Shown in pieces: positions 43,913 to 52,110 of a stretch of DNA of 64,000 nt (positions are counted from its first letter, which is position 1; the number at the start of each line of letters is the position of its first letter). The position numbers and the translations under genes were made by a program. Below the pieces are notes generated by a model that saw only the letters and a list, made by a program, of their open reading frames with translations, was not told the origin of the DNA and ran no database searches. Source of the DNA: Lichenicoccus sp965277665 (GTDB lineage: Bacteria; Pseudomonadota; Alphaproteobacteria; Acetobacterales; Acetobacteraceae). The stretch lies in NCBI RefSeq assembly GCF_965277665.1, contig NZ_OZ255835.1:1178001-1242000 (forward strand). Reading direction: 5' to 3'.

Positions 43913-45823
43913 ATGGCTGACATATCCGATGTCGAGGAGGCCTTTTGCTCGCTCATCCTCGGCGCGACCTATCCGGGCGGCGTAGCGGTCCCGAGCGTGA
44001 CGGGAGCCATGATAAAAATCTATCGCGGGTGGCCGATCAACAAGACGCTGAACAGCGACCTGCAGATCGGCACGCAGAATGTGACGGTGTTCAGCCGGCC
44101 GAACTCGACCCGCGATACATCGCGCTATCCCAGGATCTGGCGGACCACCGGCCTCGTGGCGCCGACCATCACCATCACCATCGATGGATCGCAGGCGACA
44201 TTCGGCGGCACGAGCGGGGCAGGCCAGACGGCCGGGCTGCTCGTCGACGGTATAGGGTACGCCTACACGCTCTCTGCCGATGACAGCGTTGCCGATGCCG
44301 CCGCGGCGCTTGCGGCGATGATCCCTTCCGCCAGCAGCGCGGGCGTTGTGATCAGTCTTGCCCCGGAACGGTCGCTGCAGGCGAGGGTCGCCGGAAGCGG
44401 GACGGCCGAGATGGAGACACGTCGCCAGGAGCAGGGGCTGATGGTCTCGGTCTGGTGCCCGACGCCGGGCGGCCGAGATGCCCTGGCCACGGCCATCGAC
44501 AACTACCTGTCGCCACTGGACTGGTTCGGATTGCCCGACGGCACCGTGGCCCGCCTGACCTATCACAGCAGTGTCGAGACCGACGAATCGCAGAACGCCA
44601 GCCTGTATCGTCGGATCCTGAACTACACGATCGAGTATCCGACGACGATCAGGATGACCGGCGCCCAGATGCTGTTCGGCATAGGGACGTTGCTGGGTGA
44701 TGGGGGAGAGGTCGGCTTCAGTTGCCTGGCACCTCCGCCGGTGCTCGTCGTGCCGCCGCTGGGAGCATTCCGCTTCGACGCCTGGTATGACCCTGCGAAT
44801 GCGGTTGACGAGCAGGTGGCGGCAGCGCTCTCGCCGGCCGCCTTCAACTTCAGGCTGCCGGCGAATGCGACGATCAATGCCGGTGCCGCGAGCTGGCCGC
44901 TGGCAACCCAGGCGACGCTCGACGCAGAGATACTGGCAGCGGTTCAGGCTGGTCTGACCTTCTGGGCCTTCGACAGCTACCAGCCGACCGACACCCTCAG
45001 CCTGGCACTGCGCCTGTATTTGTCCAGTTCGTTGCGCTCAAAGCTACAGTTCTGCATGCTCGGTCAGACATCAAACTGGGGCGAGGGAGGCGAGGACCAG
45101 CCATCCCTGCTGCGCGACATCTCCATGATGACGCAGCCCGGATACATGACCGTGGCCGGTGGCCGCCCGCTCTATCTGGTTCTGGATGCGTCGCCGGCTC
45201 AGACATCGGGCTTGCCGGTCGGCGGCGTGTCGGCAGCACTCGCGCTGGTGCGCAGCCAGGTGCAGGCGGCGGGCGGCGGCAATCCCTATGTCGTCTGGCT
45301 GTCAGGTGCCGCTCTCGCCGATTACGACAATATCGGCGCGGCGCGGCAAGTCGGTGCCGACGCGGCGGGAGCCTATGCCGTGCCGGAATTGAATGGCTCG
45401 GCGCAGCCCTATTCGTCCCTGGCGCTGGCGGCCGAGCAGGACTGGATGGCGAGGGTGAATGCCGGCTTCCCGATGGTTCCCACGGCGATGACCGGATGGG
45501 ACCAGAGGCCTCTCATCCTCGACCCCCAGCCCTTCTATCCGATCGCGCCCAGCCTCACGCCGACAAACTATTACGAGACCGCGACCGCGTCCGAGGTCGG
45601 AACGCACCTCGTCCAGCTGATCCAGGTCGTTGTGGCTAATGCCGTGGCCTGCCCGGCGCAGATCGGTCTTGTCTATGCCTGGAACGAACTAGCTGAAGGG
45701 GGTTGGCTGATGCCGACCTGGACGCCGGATGGGCCGGATCTCGACAGAAGCCTCGCCGCCGCCGCTGCCACCGCGGCGGCGATCGCTCGCTCCATGCAGC
45801 CCTCAATTACCCTGATTTCCTGA
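43913..45823 (+). CDS. Tail-completion protein fused to a GH99/WbsX-like glycosidase
   Basis: This is a 636-aa two-part protein. Residues about 1-265 look like a tail terminator/neck protein (RRQEQGLMVSVWCPTPGGRDALATAIDNYL). Residues about 280-636 form a TIM-barrel resembling WbsX and GH99 endo-mannosidases: FRFDAWYDP, LTFWAFDSYQP, KLQFCMLGQTSNWGEGG, GRPLYLVLD, and near the end VYAWNELAEGGWL. The NExxEG element carries both GH99 catalytic glutamates (Glu592, Glu595). It may cut surface glycans of the host. No frameshift separates the two halves. Confidence 0.75.
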   Translation: MADISDVEEAFCSLILGATYPGGVAVPSVTGAMIKIYRGWPINKTLNSDLQIGTQNVTVFSRPNSTRDTSRYPRIWRTTGLVAPTITITIDGSQATFGGTSGAGQTAGLLVDGIGYAYTLSADDSVADAAAALAAMIPSASSAGVVISLAPERSLQARVAGSGTAEMETRRQEQGLMVSVWCPTPGGRDALATAIDNYLSPLDWFGLPDGTVARLTYHSSVETDESQNASLYRRILNYTIEYPTTIRMTGAQMLFGIGTLLGDGGEVGFSCLAPPPVLVVPPLGAFRFDAWYDPANAVDEQVAAALSPAAFNFRLPANATINAGAASWPLATQATLDAEILAAVQAGLTFWAFDSYQPTDTLSLALRLYLSSSLRSKLQFCMLGQTSNWGEGGEDQPSLLRDISMMTQPGYMTVAGGRPLYLVLDASPAQTSGLPVGGVSAALALVRSQVQAAGGGNPYVVWLSGAALADYDNIGAARQVGADAAGAYAVPELNGSAQPYSSLALAAEQDWMARVNAGFPMVPTAMTGWDQRPLILDPQPFYPIAPSLTPTNYYETATASEVGTHLVQLIQVVVANAVACPAQIGLVYAWNELAEGGWLMPTWTPDGPDLDRSLAAAAATAAAIARSMQPSITLIS

Positions 45824-45833
45824 AGGTGGATCC

Positions 45834-46016
45834 ATGACCGAAGCCCTCCCAGATGTGCTCCCAGAGGCGCTGGTTGTCCTGCACGCCTTCGGCTCGTACT
45901 CGCGCGGACAGCTGCTGACGGATGCGGCGGTGATCGCGGCGATCCTGCAGGGGGGCAACGCGTCCCTGGTTGTTCGCACACGACTTCCGCAGCATCCCGC
46001 TGCCTCGGCTGAATGA
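45834..46016 (+). CDS. Small protein preceding the tail sheath
   Basis: This is a 60-aa protein with ATG 7 nt after GAAGGTGG. The sequence FGSYSRGQLLTDAAVIAAILQGGNASLVVRTRLP matches a small family often found just before the sheath gene in Mu-like contractile phages (DUF2635-like). The function in tail assembly is unknown. Confidence 0.7.
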   Translation: MTEALPDVLPEALVVLHAFGSYSRGQLLTDAAVIAAILQGGNASLVVRTRLPQHPAASAE

Positions 46017-46028
46017 GGCGTCAGAACC

Positions 46029-47609
46029 ATGGTGCAGATCACCCAATCCGGCAGCCTGAACACGGCAGCGCTCGTCGTACCCGACCTCTATGTGCAGATC
46101 GCCTCGCCTCAGACCCTCAGCCTCAACGGTGCTCCGAGCGACCTGCTCGGCATTGTCGGCACCGCAAGCTGGGGTCCGGTCAATCAGCCGGTGCTGTTCG
46201 CCGATCTTGCCAGCTACAGCACGATCTTCGGTGCGATCATGGTGCGCCCGTTCGACATGGGAACGCCGGCCTCCTGCGCCGTCGACCAGGGCGCGTCCGC
46301 CTTGGTGGGGGTACGGGTCACGGATGGCACCGACACCGCCGCGAACTATGCGTTGCTCTACAGCGCCGTCGGCAACGACTATCCGATGCTCCTGACCGCG
46401 ATCTTTACCGGCAGCCAAGGCAACCGGATTGCGCTGATACTGAGCATCGGCACGAACGCCAATAGCTGGAAACTGTCGCTTCAGGTTCCGGGGATGCTGC
46501 CGGAAGTGTTCGACAACATCGACGCCAGCCTGGGTCCGGCTGGGTTCTGGACCAACGCCGCCCAAGCCGTCAATGTCGGAACCGGTCCGATGCGCGGGCC
46601 CTCGCAACTTTGCGTGGCAACCCTCGGATCCGGGGGCTCGACTGCTCCTTCGCTGGTCGGCAACCAGAGCCTGATGGGCGGAACCGACGGCGTCGCCGGG
46701 ATTTCCCCCGCGTCCCTTGTCGGGGGCGATGGGCTGACCCGGAGCGGAATGTTCGCATTGCGAGGGCAGGGATGTGCGCTCGCCCTGCTGGCAGACTGCA
46801 CCGACCCGACCTGCTGGACACCGATGAGCAGCTTCGGCCTGCAGGAGGGCATCTATATGATCGCGTGCGGTCCCAGTGGCGACACGATCACCAATGCCAT
46901 CGAGAGCAAGCAGAGCTTCGGCATCGACTCGTATGGCCTCAAGATGATGTTCGGGGACTGGCTGTTCTGGTACGACACGTCGAACACTCAGACGCGGCTG
47001 GTCAGCCCGCTGGGATTTGTCGCCGGTTGCCTGGCGAACCTCTCACCCGAACAATCCGGCCTCAACAAGCAGCTGTACGGAATCATCGGCAGCCAGAAGA
47101 GCGGGCTTGCCGCCAGCGGGCAGAAAACCACCTATTCTTCGGTCGAATTGCAGACCTTGTTCTCCGCGGGCATCGACGTGGTCTGCAACCCGGCGCCGGG
47201 AGGATCATACTGGGCTATCCGGTGCGGACATAACAGTTCGACGAACCCGGTGATCGCCGGCGACGCCTACACGCGCATGACGAACTTCATCGCGCAGACT
47301 CTGGCCGCCGGTATGGGATTGTATGTCGGCAGCGTGATCAATTCGACGCTGCTCTCGAATATCCGGGCGACCCTGCTCGGTTTCCTGTCGAACCTGCTTG
47401 GTCAGGGCGTACTGGGGTCCGTCGACGGGTCGATCCCGTACGCGGTCGTTTGCGGCACGTCCAACAATCCACTGTCACGCACGGCGCTGGGCTACGTGCA
47501 GGCCGACGTGCAGATCCAGTATCAGGGCATCAACGAGAAATTCATCGTCAATCTGCAGGGCGGCCAGAGCGTCACGATCACATCGAGCCAGGCGCCTAGC
47601 CTCATATAG
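46029..47609 (+). CDS. Contractile tail sheath protein
   Basis: This 526-aa subunit of the outer tail tube shortens on infection. The N-terminal PDLYVQIASPQTLSLNGAPSDLLGIVGTASWGP, the middle ISPASLVGGDGL and MIACGPSGDTITNAIESKQSFG, and the C-terminal ALGYVQADVQIQYQGINEKFIVNLQGG match phage sheath proteins. Its presence establishes a myovirus-type (contractile) tail. The tube gene follows directly. Confidence 0.92.
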   Translation: MVQITQSGSLNTAALVVPDLYVQIASPQTLSLNGAPSDLLGIVGTASWGPVNQPVLFADLASYSTIFGAIMVRPFDMGTPASCAVDQGASALVGVRVTDGTDTAANYALLYSAVGNDYPMLLTAIFTGSQGNRIALILSIGTNANSWKLSLQVPGMLPEVFDNIDASLGPAGFWTNAAQAVNVGTGPMRGPSQLCVATLGSGGSTAPSLVGNQSLMGGTDGVAGISPASLVGGDGLTRSGMFALRGQGCALALLADCTDPTCWTPMSSFGLQEGIYMIACGPSGDTITNAIESKQSFGIDSYGLKMMFGDWLFWYDTSNTQTRLVSPLGFVAGCLANLSPEQSGLNKQLYGIIGSQKSGLAASGQKTTYSSVELQTLFSAGIDVVCNPAPGGSYWAIRCGHNSSTNPVIAGDAYTRMTNFIAQTLAAGMGLYVGSVINSTLLSNIRATLLGFLSNLLGQGVLGSVDGSIPYAVVCGTSNNPLSRTALGYVQADVQIQYQGINEKFIVNLQGGQSVTITSSQAPSLI

Positions 47610-47678
47610 CCTGAGGATGCGTCAATCCCGTCAACGTCGAGCCGGCTCTTGCCGCGATCAACCGATAGAGGATCTACC

Positions 47679-48104
47679 TTGGGCAATCCCTATAGCATTG
47701 GCCGCGACTGTCAGGTCGTTCTGTTGTGGAACGGCATCCGCATCGATCTGCGTGATGTCGTGGGCTTCCAGGCGGAACAGCAGGTGAAGTTGCAGAGGTC
47801 CGATCCGCTCAACAGCGTGCCGGTCGAGTTCAACACGCCGGCGGGCTGGCGTGGCCAGTTTCACATGGACCGCGGATCTTCGGCGCTCGATGACCTGATC
47901 GTCGCGATCGAGGCAGCATTCTGGAATGCCGGTGTGATCGGGTCCGGAACGATCTACCAGTACGTGAGCGAGGCCGACGGATCCACCAGCACCTATGAGT
48001 TCACCGGAGTGGCGCTCACCCTGAGCAACTCCGGCACCTACAAGGCCGAGGTCATCGTGACCCAGACCATCAACTTCTTTGCAAGCCAGCGGAACAGGAT
48101 CTGA
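47679..48104 (+). CDS. Tail tube protein
   Basis: This 141-aa protein forms the inner tail tube. It has conserved-looking segments RDCQVVLLWNGIRIDLRDVVGF, GWRGQFHMDRGSSALDDLI and YEFTGVALTLSNSGTYKAE. TTG at 47679 is taken as the start because GATAGAGG (47664-47671) lies 7 nt upstream; another TTG is at 47649. It overlaps the tail chaperone start by one base. Confidence 0.85.
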   Translation: MGNPYSIGRDCQVVLLWNGIRIDLRDVVGFQAEQQVKLQRSDPLNSVPVEFNTPAGWRGQFHMDRGSSALDDLIVAIEAAFWNAGVIGSGTIYQYVSEADGSTSTYEFTGVALTLSNSGTYKAEVIVTQTINFFASQRNRI

Positions 48105-48427
48105 TGATGCTCCCCAGTGAGATCGATAGCGGCGACGGCAGGCGCTTCGCCCTGCAGTCATCCACTCCGGCCGACATGCTGGACCTGCTCGAGGCGGCGG
48201 GCAGCGCTGCATCGTCCGAAGCGTGGATGCGCTACGCCTTGATGATCTGCTCCGTCAACGCCATCGACGGTAGGCCGGTGCTCATGCCTCGATCCAAGGA
48301 TGCGGTCAGGGAACTGGCCCGCAAGATCGGCAATGTCGGCATGGATGCGTTGTCCAGGGCGCACTATCCCGACGACGTCATCGGGGATGCGGCGAACGCC
48401 GGAGAGATCGATACGGCAAAAAACTGA
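48104..48427 (+). CDS. Tail assembly chaperone, short form
   Basis: This is a 107-aa protein in the position of lambda gpG and P2 gpE. It has a helical body and ends ...EIDTAKN at a TGA directly after a slippery sequence. It is expected to bind the tape-measure protein during tube assembly. The -1 frame continues for 58 more codons. Confidence 0.8.
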   Translation: MMLPSEIDSGDGRRFALQSSTPADMLDLLEAAGSAASSEAWMRYALMICSVNAIDGRPVLMPRSKDAVRELARKIGNVGMDALSRAHYPDDVIGDAANAGEIDTAKN

Positions 48428-48600
48428 GCCGGCACTCCCTGCTGCAGCAGATGATGTATCTGCTGCGCAACGGGGTGCCATGGCAGGAGGTGATGGCCAT
48501 GTCGCCCGCGCGGCGACTGGCCTGCTGTGTCTGCATCGGCGAGATCGACGGCGGCCTGTTCGACTGGTCCACCCTGCGTTGGGCGATCCAGCCGCTCTGA
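48104..48600 (+). CDS. Tail assembly chaperone, -1 frameshift extended form
   Basis: If ribosomes slip back one base on A AAA AAC (48418-48424), the short chaperone is extended by 58 residues (48424-48597, beginning LSRHSLLQQMMYLLRNGVPW and ending LRWAIQPL) to about 165 aa, ending at TGA 48598-48600. The extension has sensible composition and no other start of its own. Paired short and long tail chaperones made by frameshifting are typical of long-tailed phages (lambda G/GT, P2 E/E'). Confidence 0.75.
48418..48466 (+). promoter_or_regulatory. -1 ribosomal frameshift site with downstream hairpin
   Basis: The heptamer A AAA AAC (48418-48424) is in the correct phase: the zero-frame codons are GCA AAA AAC. 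A perfect 9-bp stem, GCAGCAGAT (48444-48452) with ATCTGCTGC (48458-48466) and a 5-nt loop, follows 19 nt later. The spacing is longer than the usual 5-9 nt, so the hairpin may be only a mild stimulator. Confidence 0.75.
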
Positions 48601-48636
48601 GCCCTGGTCCGCGTGCTCGGGAGGGACGCCACGCCC

Positions 48637-49809
48637 ATGACCGTTTCCCCCAGCCTTCCTGCCGAAGCGGAGTCGCCGACCGCTGCTCTTGCCGCGATAC
48701 GCCGGAGCCTGAGGTCAGCAGGAGATGCGTCCGACACAACAATGGCGGGTCTAGCAGCACTTGTGCAGGCGGGCGGGTATGTCGGCAATGGCGTTCCGAA
48801 GCGCCGCCGGCCGGTCGCCGGGGAGATGCCAGCCGCGCTAGCCGGCGCCTCCTTCGCATCGGTGCCGACCGGGCGGGACGTGCTCGCTCGCCTCGTCTCG
48901 CCCACGCCAGGCAGCAGCGCGCTTCGCAGGATCAGCACGTCTGATCGTCCGGCCGAAAACGCTGTTGGTGCGTGGCCGTTGCCGGCGGGGCCGCCACGGG
49001 CGGATCCGGGCTTGCTGCAGCAGGCCGTCCCGCGCCCGTCCTCGACGCCACGTGCGGCGCAGGTTGCACTCCAGGCGCGATCAAGCGCTGCCGGGCTGGC
49101 GAAGCGGCAATCCACAAACCCTCATCCGGAAGAGGTCGTCCTGGCGGAGAGCGGGTTGCGAGCGGCGATCGCGCGCGGGATGCCGGGCGTGATCGCCAGG
49201 CAGCGCCTGCCGCAACTCGGCGCCGTGCTCACGGCAACGCCAGCCGACCGGCCTGCCAGAGCGCGTGCCAATGCGACCCAGACGAGGCGCATCGTGCCGT
49301 CCGGCCGCGGGACGGGCCGCGGCCTCGATCGGGCCTATGCCGCACCGCCTGGCACCGGACGATCAGACACGTGGATGTCTGCCGCCGGATCCAGGACGGA
49401 CGCAGGCAAGCCTGAAGCGGTTGCTGCCGCCGCACGGCAAGTTGCCGCCTTGACAGGTGCCAAGGGTGTGCCTCGCCGGGCGCCTGCGCCCGACGCCGGT
49501 GCATGGACGTCATTGCCCCGTCATGAGGTCGGTGCTGTCACCAGCAGCGGACGACGAGAGGCCGCAAGCCAACGGTATCCCGGCAGCCCGGCGGCGCAAT
49601 CCGCCGAGCGGCTCGCGGGCGGCTTCGCGGGGAGCGGCCAGGGCGACACGACGATCGCCCTCACCGGGGATATCATCATCGACGGTCGGAAGCTCGGCAG
49701 GATCGCGGCGGCGACCCAGGTCAGCGGCGCCAGCTTGCCGCCTCGTTCCGCGTCGGCGGTCAATATCAAGGCGCTCCCGATCTTCACCGGATCGAGCGTG
49801 CCGTTGTGA
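48637..49809 (+). CDS. Tape-measure-position protein (short, low complexity)
   Basis: This 390-aa protein occupies the tape-measure slot between tail chaperone and baseplate genes. It is rich in Ala, Arg, Pro and Ser, with no long coiled coil and no hydrophobic segment. The last 50 residues (TTIALTGDIIIDGRKLGRI) resemble the C-terminal end of tape-measure proteins. If it is the tape measure, at roughly 0.15 nm per residue the tail would be about 60 nm. ATG at 48637 follows GGGAGGG; a GTG at 48613 is an alternative. Confidence 0.55.
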   Translation: MTVSPSLPAEAESPTAALAAIRRSLRSAGDASDTTMAGLAALVQAGGYVGNGVPKRRRPVAGEMPAALAGASFASVPTGRDVLARLVSPTPGSSALRRISTSDRPAENAVGAWPLPAGPPRADPGLLQQAVPRPSSTPRAAQVALQARSSAAGLAKRQSTNPHPEEVVLAESGLRAAIARGMPGVIARQRLPQLGAVLTATPADRPARARANATQTRRIVPSGRGTGRGLDRAYAAPPGTGRSDTWMSAAGSRTDAGKPEAVAAAARQVAALTGAKGVPRRAPAPDAGAWTSLPRHEVGAVTSSGRREAASQRYPGSPAAQSAERLAGGFAGSGQGDTTIALTGDIIIDGRKLGRIAAATQVSGASLPPRSASAVNIKALPIFTGSSVPL

Positions 49810-50627
49810 GCGCAGGGTTCGGACTAGCACTGGCAGACACACTTCTGGCGACACTCGAGCAAGCTCCGCTGATCCTGGGCTCGGTGCTGTTTTACGGCCA
49901 CGAGGTGCCAGCGCGGATCAAGGTCGGTGGACAGCACGCGGTCAGCATCCATCGCCTGCCGGGCGGTGGCCGCATCATCGACGCGATGGGTCCGGATGAG
50001 GGCGCGATCAGCTGGACCGGCTACTTCACCGGACCGTCGGCTGCTGCCCGGGCCCGTGTCGTCGATGCGATCCGGCAGAATGGTGATCTGGTCGGACTGA
50101 GCTTCGGTGACTATGCGTTCAACGTCGTCGTCGTGCATTTCGACTACGATATCCAGGATCGCGGGGCGGTGATCTCATACCGCATCCGGGCCGAGATCCT
50201 GCCGTCGACGACCTCGCCGGTCAACGATACCGCCGGTGCGATCGCTACCTCGATCAGCAATGATCTGTTGACCGCAGCTTCCTTGTTGCCTGGTAGCGCG
50301 GCCGGCTCGTCGCTTTCGCAGGCGCAGGTCGTGATTGCGGCAGCCTCTGCACCGACAGCCACCCAGACGCTGGCCCTTGTCGGCAACGCACTATCGGCTG
50401 GCGGCTCGGCGCTTCAGGCTGCCCTGTCGATGACCGGCGCCGGACTGGTGACCGGCGGCGCGAATTTCGGGACAGCGGGCACATCCCAGCCGTCACTCGA
50501 CGGCCTCGCTCAGGATGCCGGGTCGCTCGCCGCCATGACCCAGTCTGCCGGCTACGTCAATCGTAGCCAATCCAACCTGAACCAGCTGGCCGGCTTGCCC
50601 CAAGGCGACCCGCTGATCTTTGCATGA
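49806..50627 (+). CDS. Baseplate/DNA-circularisation protein (Mu gpN-like)
   Basis: This is a 273-aa protein starting with GTG and overlapping the previous stop by 4 bases. Its N-terminal half (GGGRIIDAMGPDEGAISWTGYFTG, then RQNGDLVGLSFGDYAFNVVVVHF) matches the N-terminal domain of Mu gpN-type proteins that link tail tube and baseplate. The C-terminal half is Ala/Ser/Gly-rich. Confidence 0.7.
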   Translation: MSAGFGLALADTLLATLEQAPLILGSVLFYGHEVPARIKVGGQHAVSIHRLPGGGRIIDAMGPDEGAISWTGYFTGPSAAARARVVDAIRQNGDLVGLSFGDYAFNVVVVHFDYDIQDRGAVISYRIRAEILPSTTSPVNDTAGAIATSISNDLLTAASLLPGSAAGSSLSQAQVVIAAASAPTATQTLALVGNALSAGGSALQAALSMTGAGLVTGGANFGTAGTSQPSLDGLAQDAGSLAAMTQSAGYVNRSQSNLNQLAGLPQGDPLIFA

Positions 50628-50634
50628 GAGCCGG

Positions 50635-50820
50635 ATGGACATCATACGCGTCGCAGATACGACCCTCTATCATGTTGCCGCGCAGCAGCTCGGTGATGCA
50701 ACCCAATGGAACCGGATCGCGTCCCTCAACGGACTGAGCGATCCGATCCTGCATGGCGTTTGCGAGCTCTCCCTGCCGCCGTTCGACAGCGCGGCAGGCG
50801 GGGGCTTGCCGTCGCAATGA
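50635..50820 (+). CDS. Tail protein X-like (LysM-type)
   Basis: This is a 61-aa protein. The pattern TTLYHVAAQQLGDATQWNRIASLNGLSDP is a LysM-like fold as in P2 gpX, which joins tube and baseplate hub. It lies between the gpN-like gene and the hub gene, and its stop overlaps the hub start (ATGA). Confidence 0.8.
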   Translation: MDIIRVADTTLYHVAAQQLGDATQWNRIASLNGLSDPILHGVCELSLPPFDSAAGGGLPSQ

Positions 50821-51884
50821 GCGATACATGTCGTCGTCCGCGTTCGCGGCTGCTGGTGTCGGGGCAGGTCATTGCGGGCTGCCAATCCATGGAGATCTCG
50901 AGCAGCAACCTCTCCCAGGCCGGCGACTTTTTCATCCAGGTCGCAATCGATACAAAAACCAGCGGCGGCGGCCCGTCCTGGTTCGATGCGGAGACACTGG
51001 ATGTCACCCTGCAGATGGGCTTCCTGCCGCCCGGCGCCCCGGAGGGCGCGTTGAGCTGGCAGACAATGCTGTCAGGCCGTGTCGACCGGATCCATTGCAA
51101 CCCGGTCTCCGGGCTGGTGACACTCGAGGGTCGTGATTACGCGGCACGTCTGCTGGACCTGCCGGTGTCGGAGACCTTCCTCAATTGCACGAGCAGCGAA
51201 GTCGCGCAGCAACTCGCGGGCCGATGTGGATTGACTGCATCCGTCGACCAGACCTCCACCTTCATCGGCCAATACTACCAGATCGAGCACGCCCGGCTAT
51301 CGATGGCACCGTTCTCCCGGTTCGGGACGGCATGGGATCTGCTTTCGAGCCTCGCCCAGGTCGAGCAGTTCGACCTGTGGGTGCAGGACCTCACCCTGAA
51401 TTTCAGGACAGCTCCGCCGGCCACCAGTGCGGCCTTGCAGATCACGTTCCAGGAAGGTCGTCCAACGCAGGCCTCGCCGATCCTGAATGTCTCTTCCCTG
51501 AGCCTCGAGCGCAATCTGGCGCTTGCCGGCGACCTCCCGGTTGTCGTCTCCAGCTGGAACAGCCGGCAGCGCTCCCGCGTTCAGGTCCAGGCGGGCAGCA
51601 GCTCCGTCTCCGGCGGAAGTGCGATCAGGATATTGCGTCCTAATCTTCCCGCCGACACGGCGCAGACCCTGGCAAATGCCATCAGCAACACCGTGCTGTC
51701 ACACCAGCGGACACTGACCGCGACGATGGCCGGCGATCTCGACACGACGGCGCGCAGCCTTGTCCAGATGACCGGGCTGGGGGCGCCCTGGGATGGGACG
51801 TATCGCGTCGCCAAGCTGGAGCGGGAGATGACCATGCATGGTGGCTTCGTGCAGCGGCTGACAGCACAGGGACTGGCTGACTAG
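50817..51884 (+). CDS. Baseplate hub protein (gpD/gp44-like)
   Basis: This is a 355-aa protein of the P2 gpD/Mu gp44 type, forming the trimeric hub that carries the spike. Characteristic strands SRLLVSGQVIAGCQSMEISS, MLSGRVDRIHCNPVSGLVTLEGRDYAARLLD and the late GAPWDGTYRVAKLEREMTMHG are visible. Its TAG stop is embedded in a dispersed hairpin repeat (51883-51909). Confidence 0.85.
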   Translation: MSDTCRRPRSRLLVSGQVIAGCQSMEISSSNLSQAGDFFIQVAIDTKTSGGGPSWFDAETLDVTLQMGFLPPGAPEGALSWQTMLSGRVDRIHCNPVSGLVTLEGRDYAARLLDLPVSETFLNCTSSEVAQQLAGRCGLTASVDQTSTFIGQYYQIEHARLSMAPFSRFGTAWDLLSSLAQVEQFDLWVQDLTLNFRTAPPATSAALQITFQEGRPTQASPILNVSSLSLERNLALAGDLPVVVSSWNSRQRSRVQVQAGSSSVSGGSAIRILRPNLPADTAQTLANAISNTVLSHQRTLTATMAGDLDTTARSLVQMTGLGAPWDGTYRVAKLEREMTMHGGFVQRLTAQGLAD

Positions 51885-51909
51885 AGCATGATCCGATCGA
51901 TCATACTCT
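51883..51909. repeat. Dispersed hairpin repeat inside the baseplate operon
   Basis: AGAGCATGATC (51883-51893), loop CGATC, GATCATACTCT (51899-51909). It is nearly the same as the hairpin at 24943-24969 near hfq. The first bases overlap the stop codon of the hub gene. A second imperfect inverted repeat (AGTGGTAA near 51989 with TTACCACT near 52023) lies further along the same 226-bp gap. Confidence 0.75.
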
Positions 51910-52053
51910 GCTTGTCGTCTGCGAGTGGTCCGATCCTGACGCTCGCACCCCGAGCGGCAGGTTCAAGCGGCCCATCAAACCAAAGGCTAGTGGTAAAGTC
52001 CGAAGACTCCTCGGTCAGATTATTACCACTGGAGCCGCATCCCCAACGTCGCA

Positions 52054-52092
52054 TTGATCGTCACGCGACACGGAAAACCTGCAACCCACCTT
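52054..52092 (+). pseudogene. Possible relic of a Phd-type antitoxin end
   Basis: The open frame leading into the spike gene encodes LIVTRHGKPATHL, which matches the C-terminal motif of Phd/YefM antitoxins (ITRHGKPVARL type). Only this fragment is present, and it reads in frame into the spike protein. It may be chance, or the trace of an insertion at the repeat-containing gap. Confidence 0.3.
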
Positions 52093-52110
52093 AGAGCGCG
52101 AGGCCATGCC

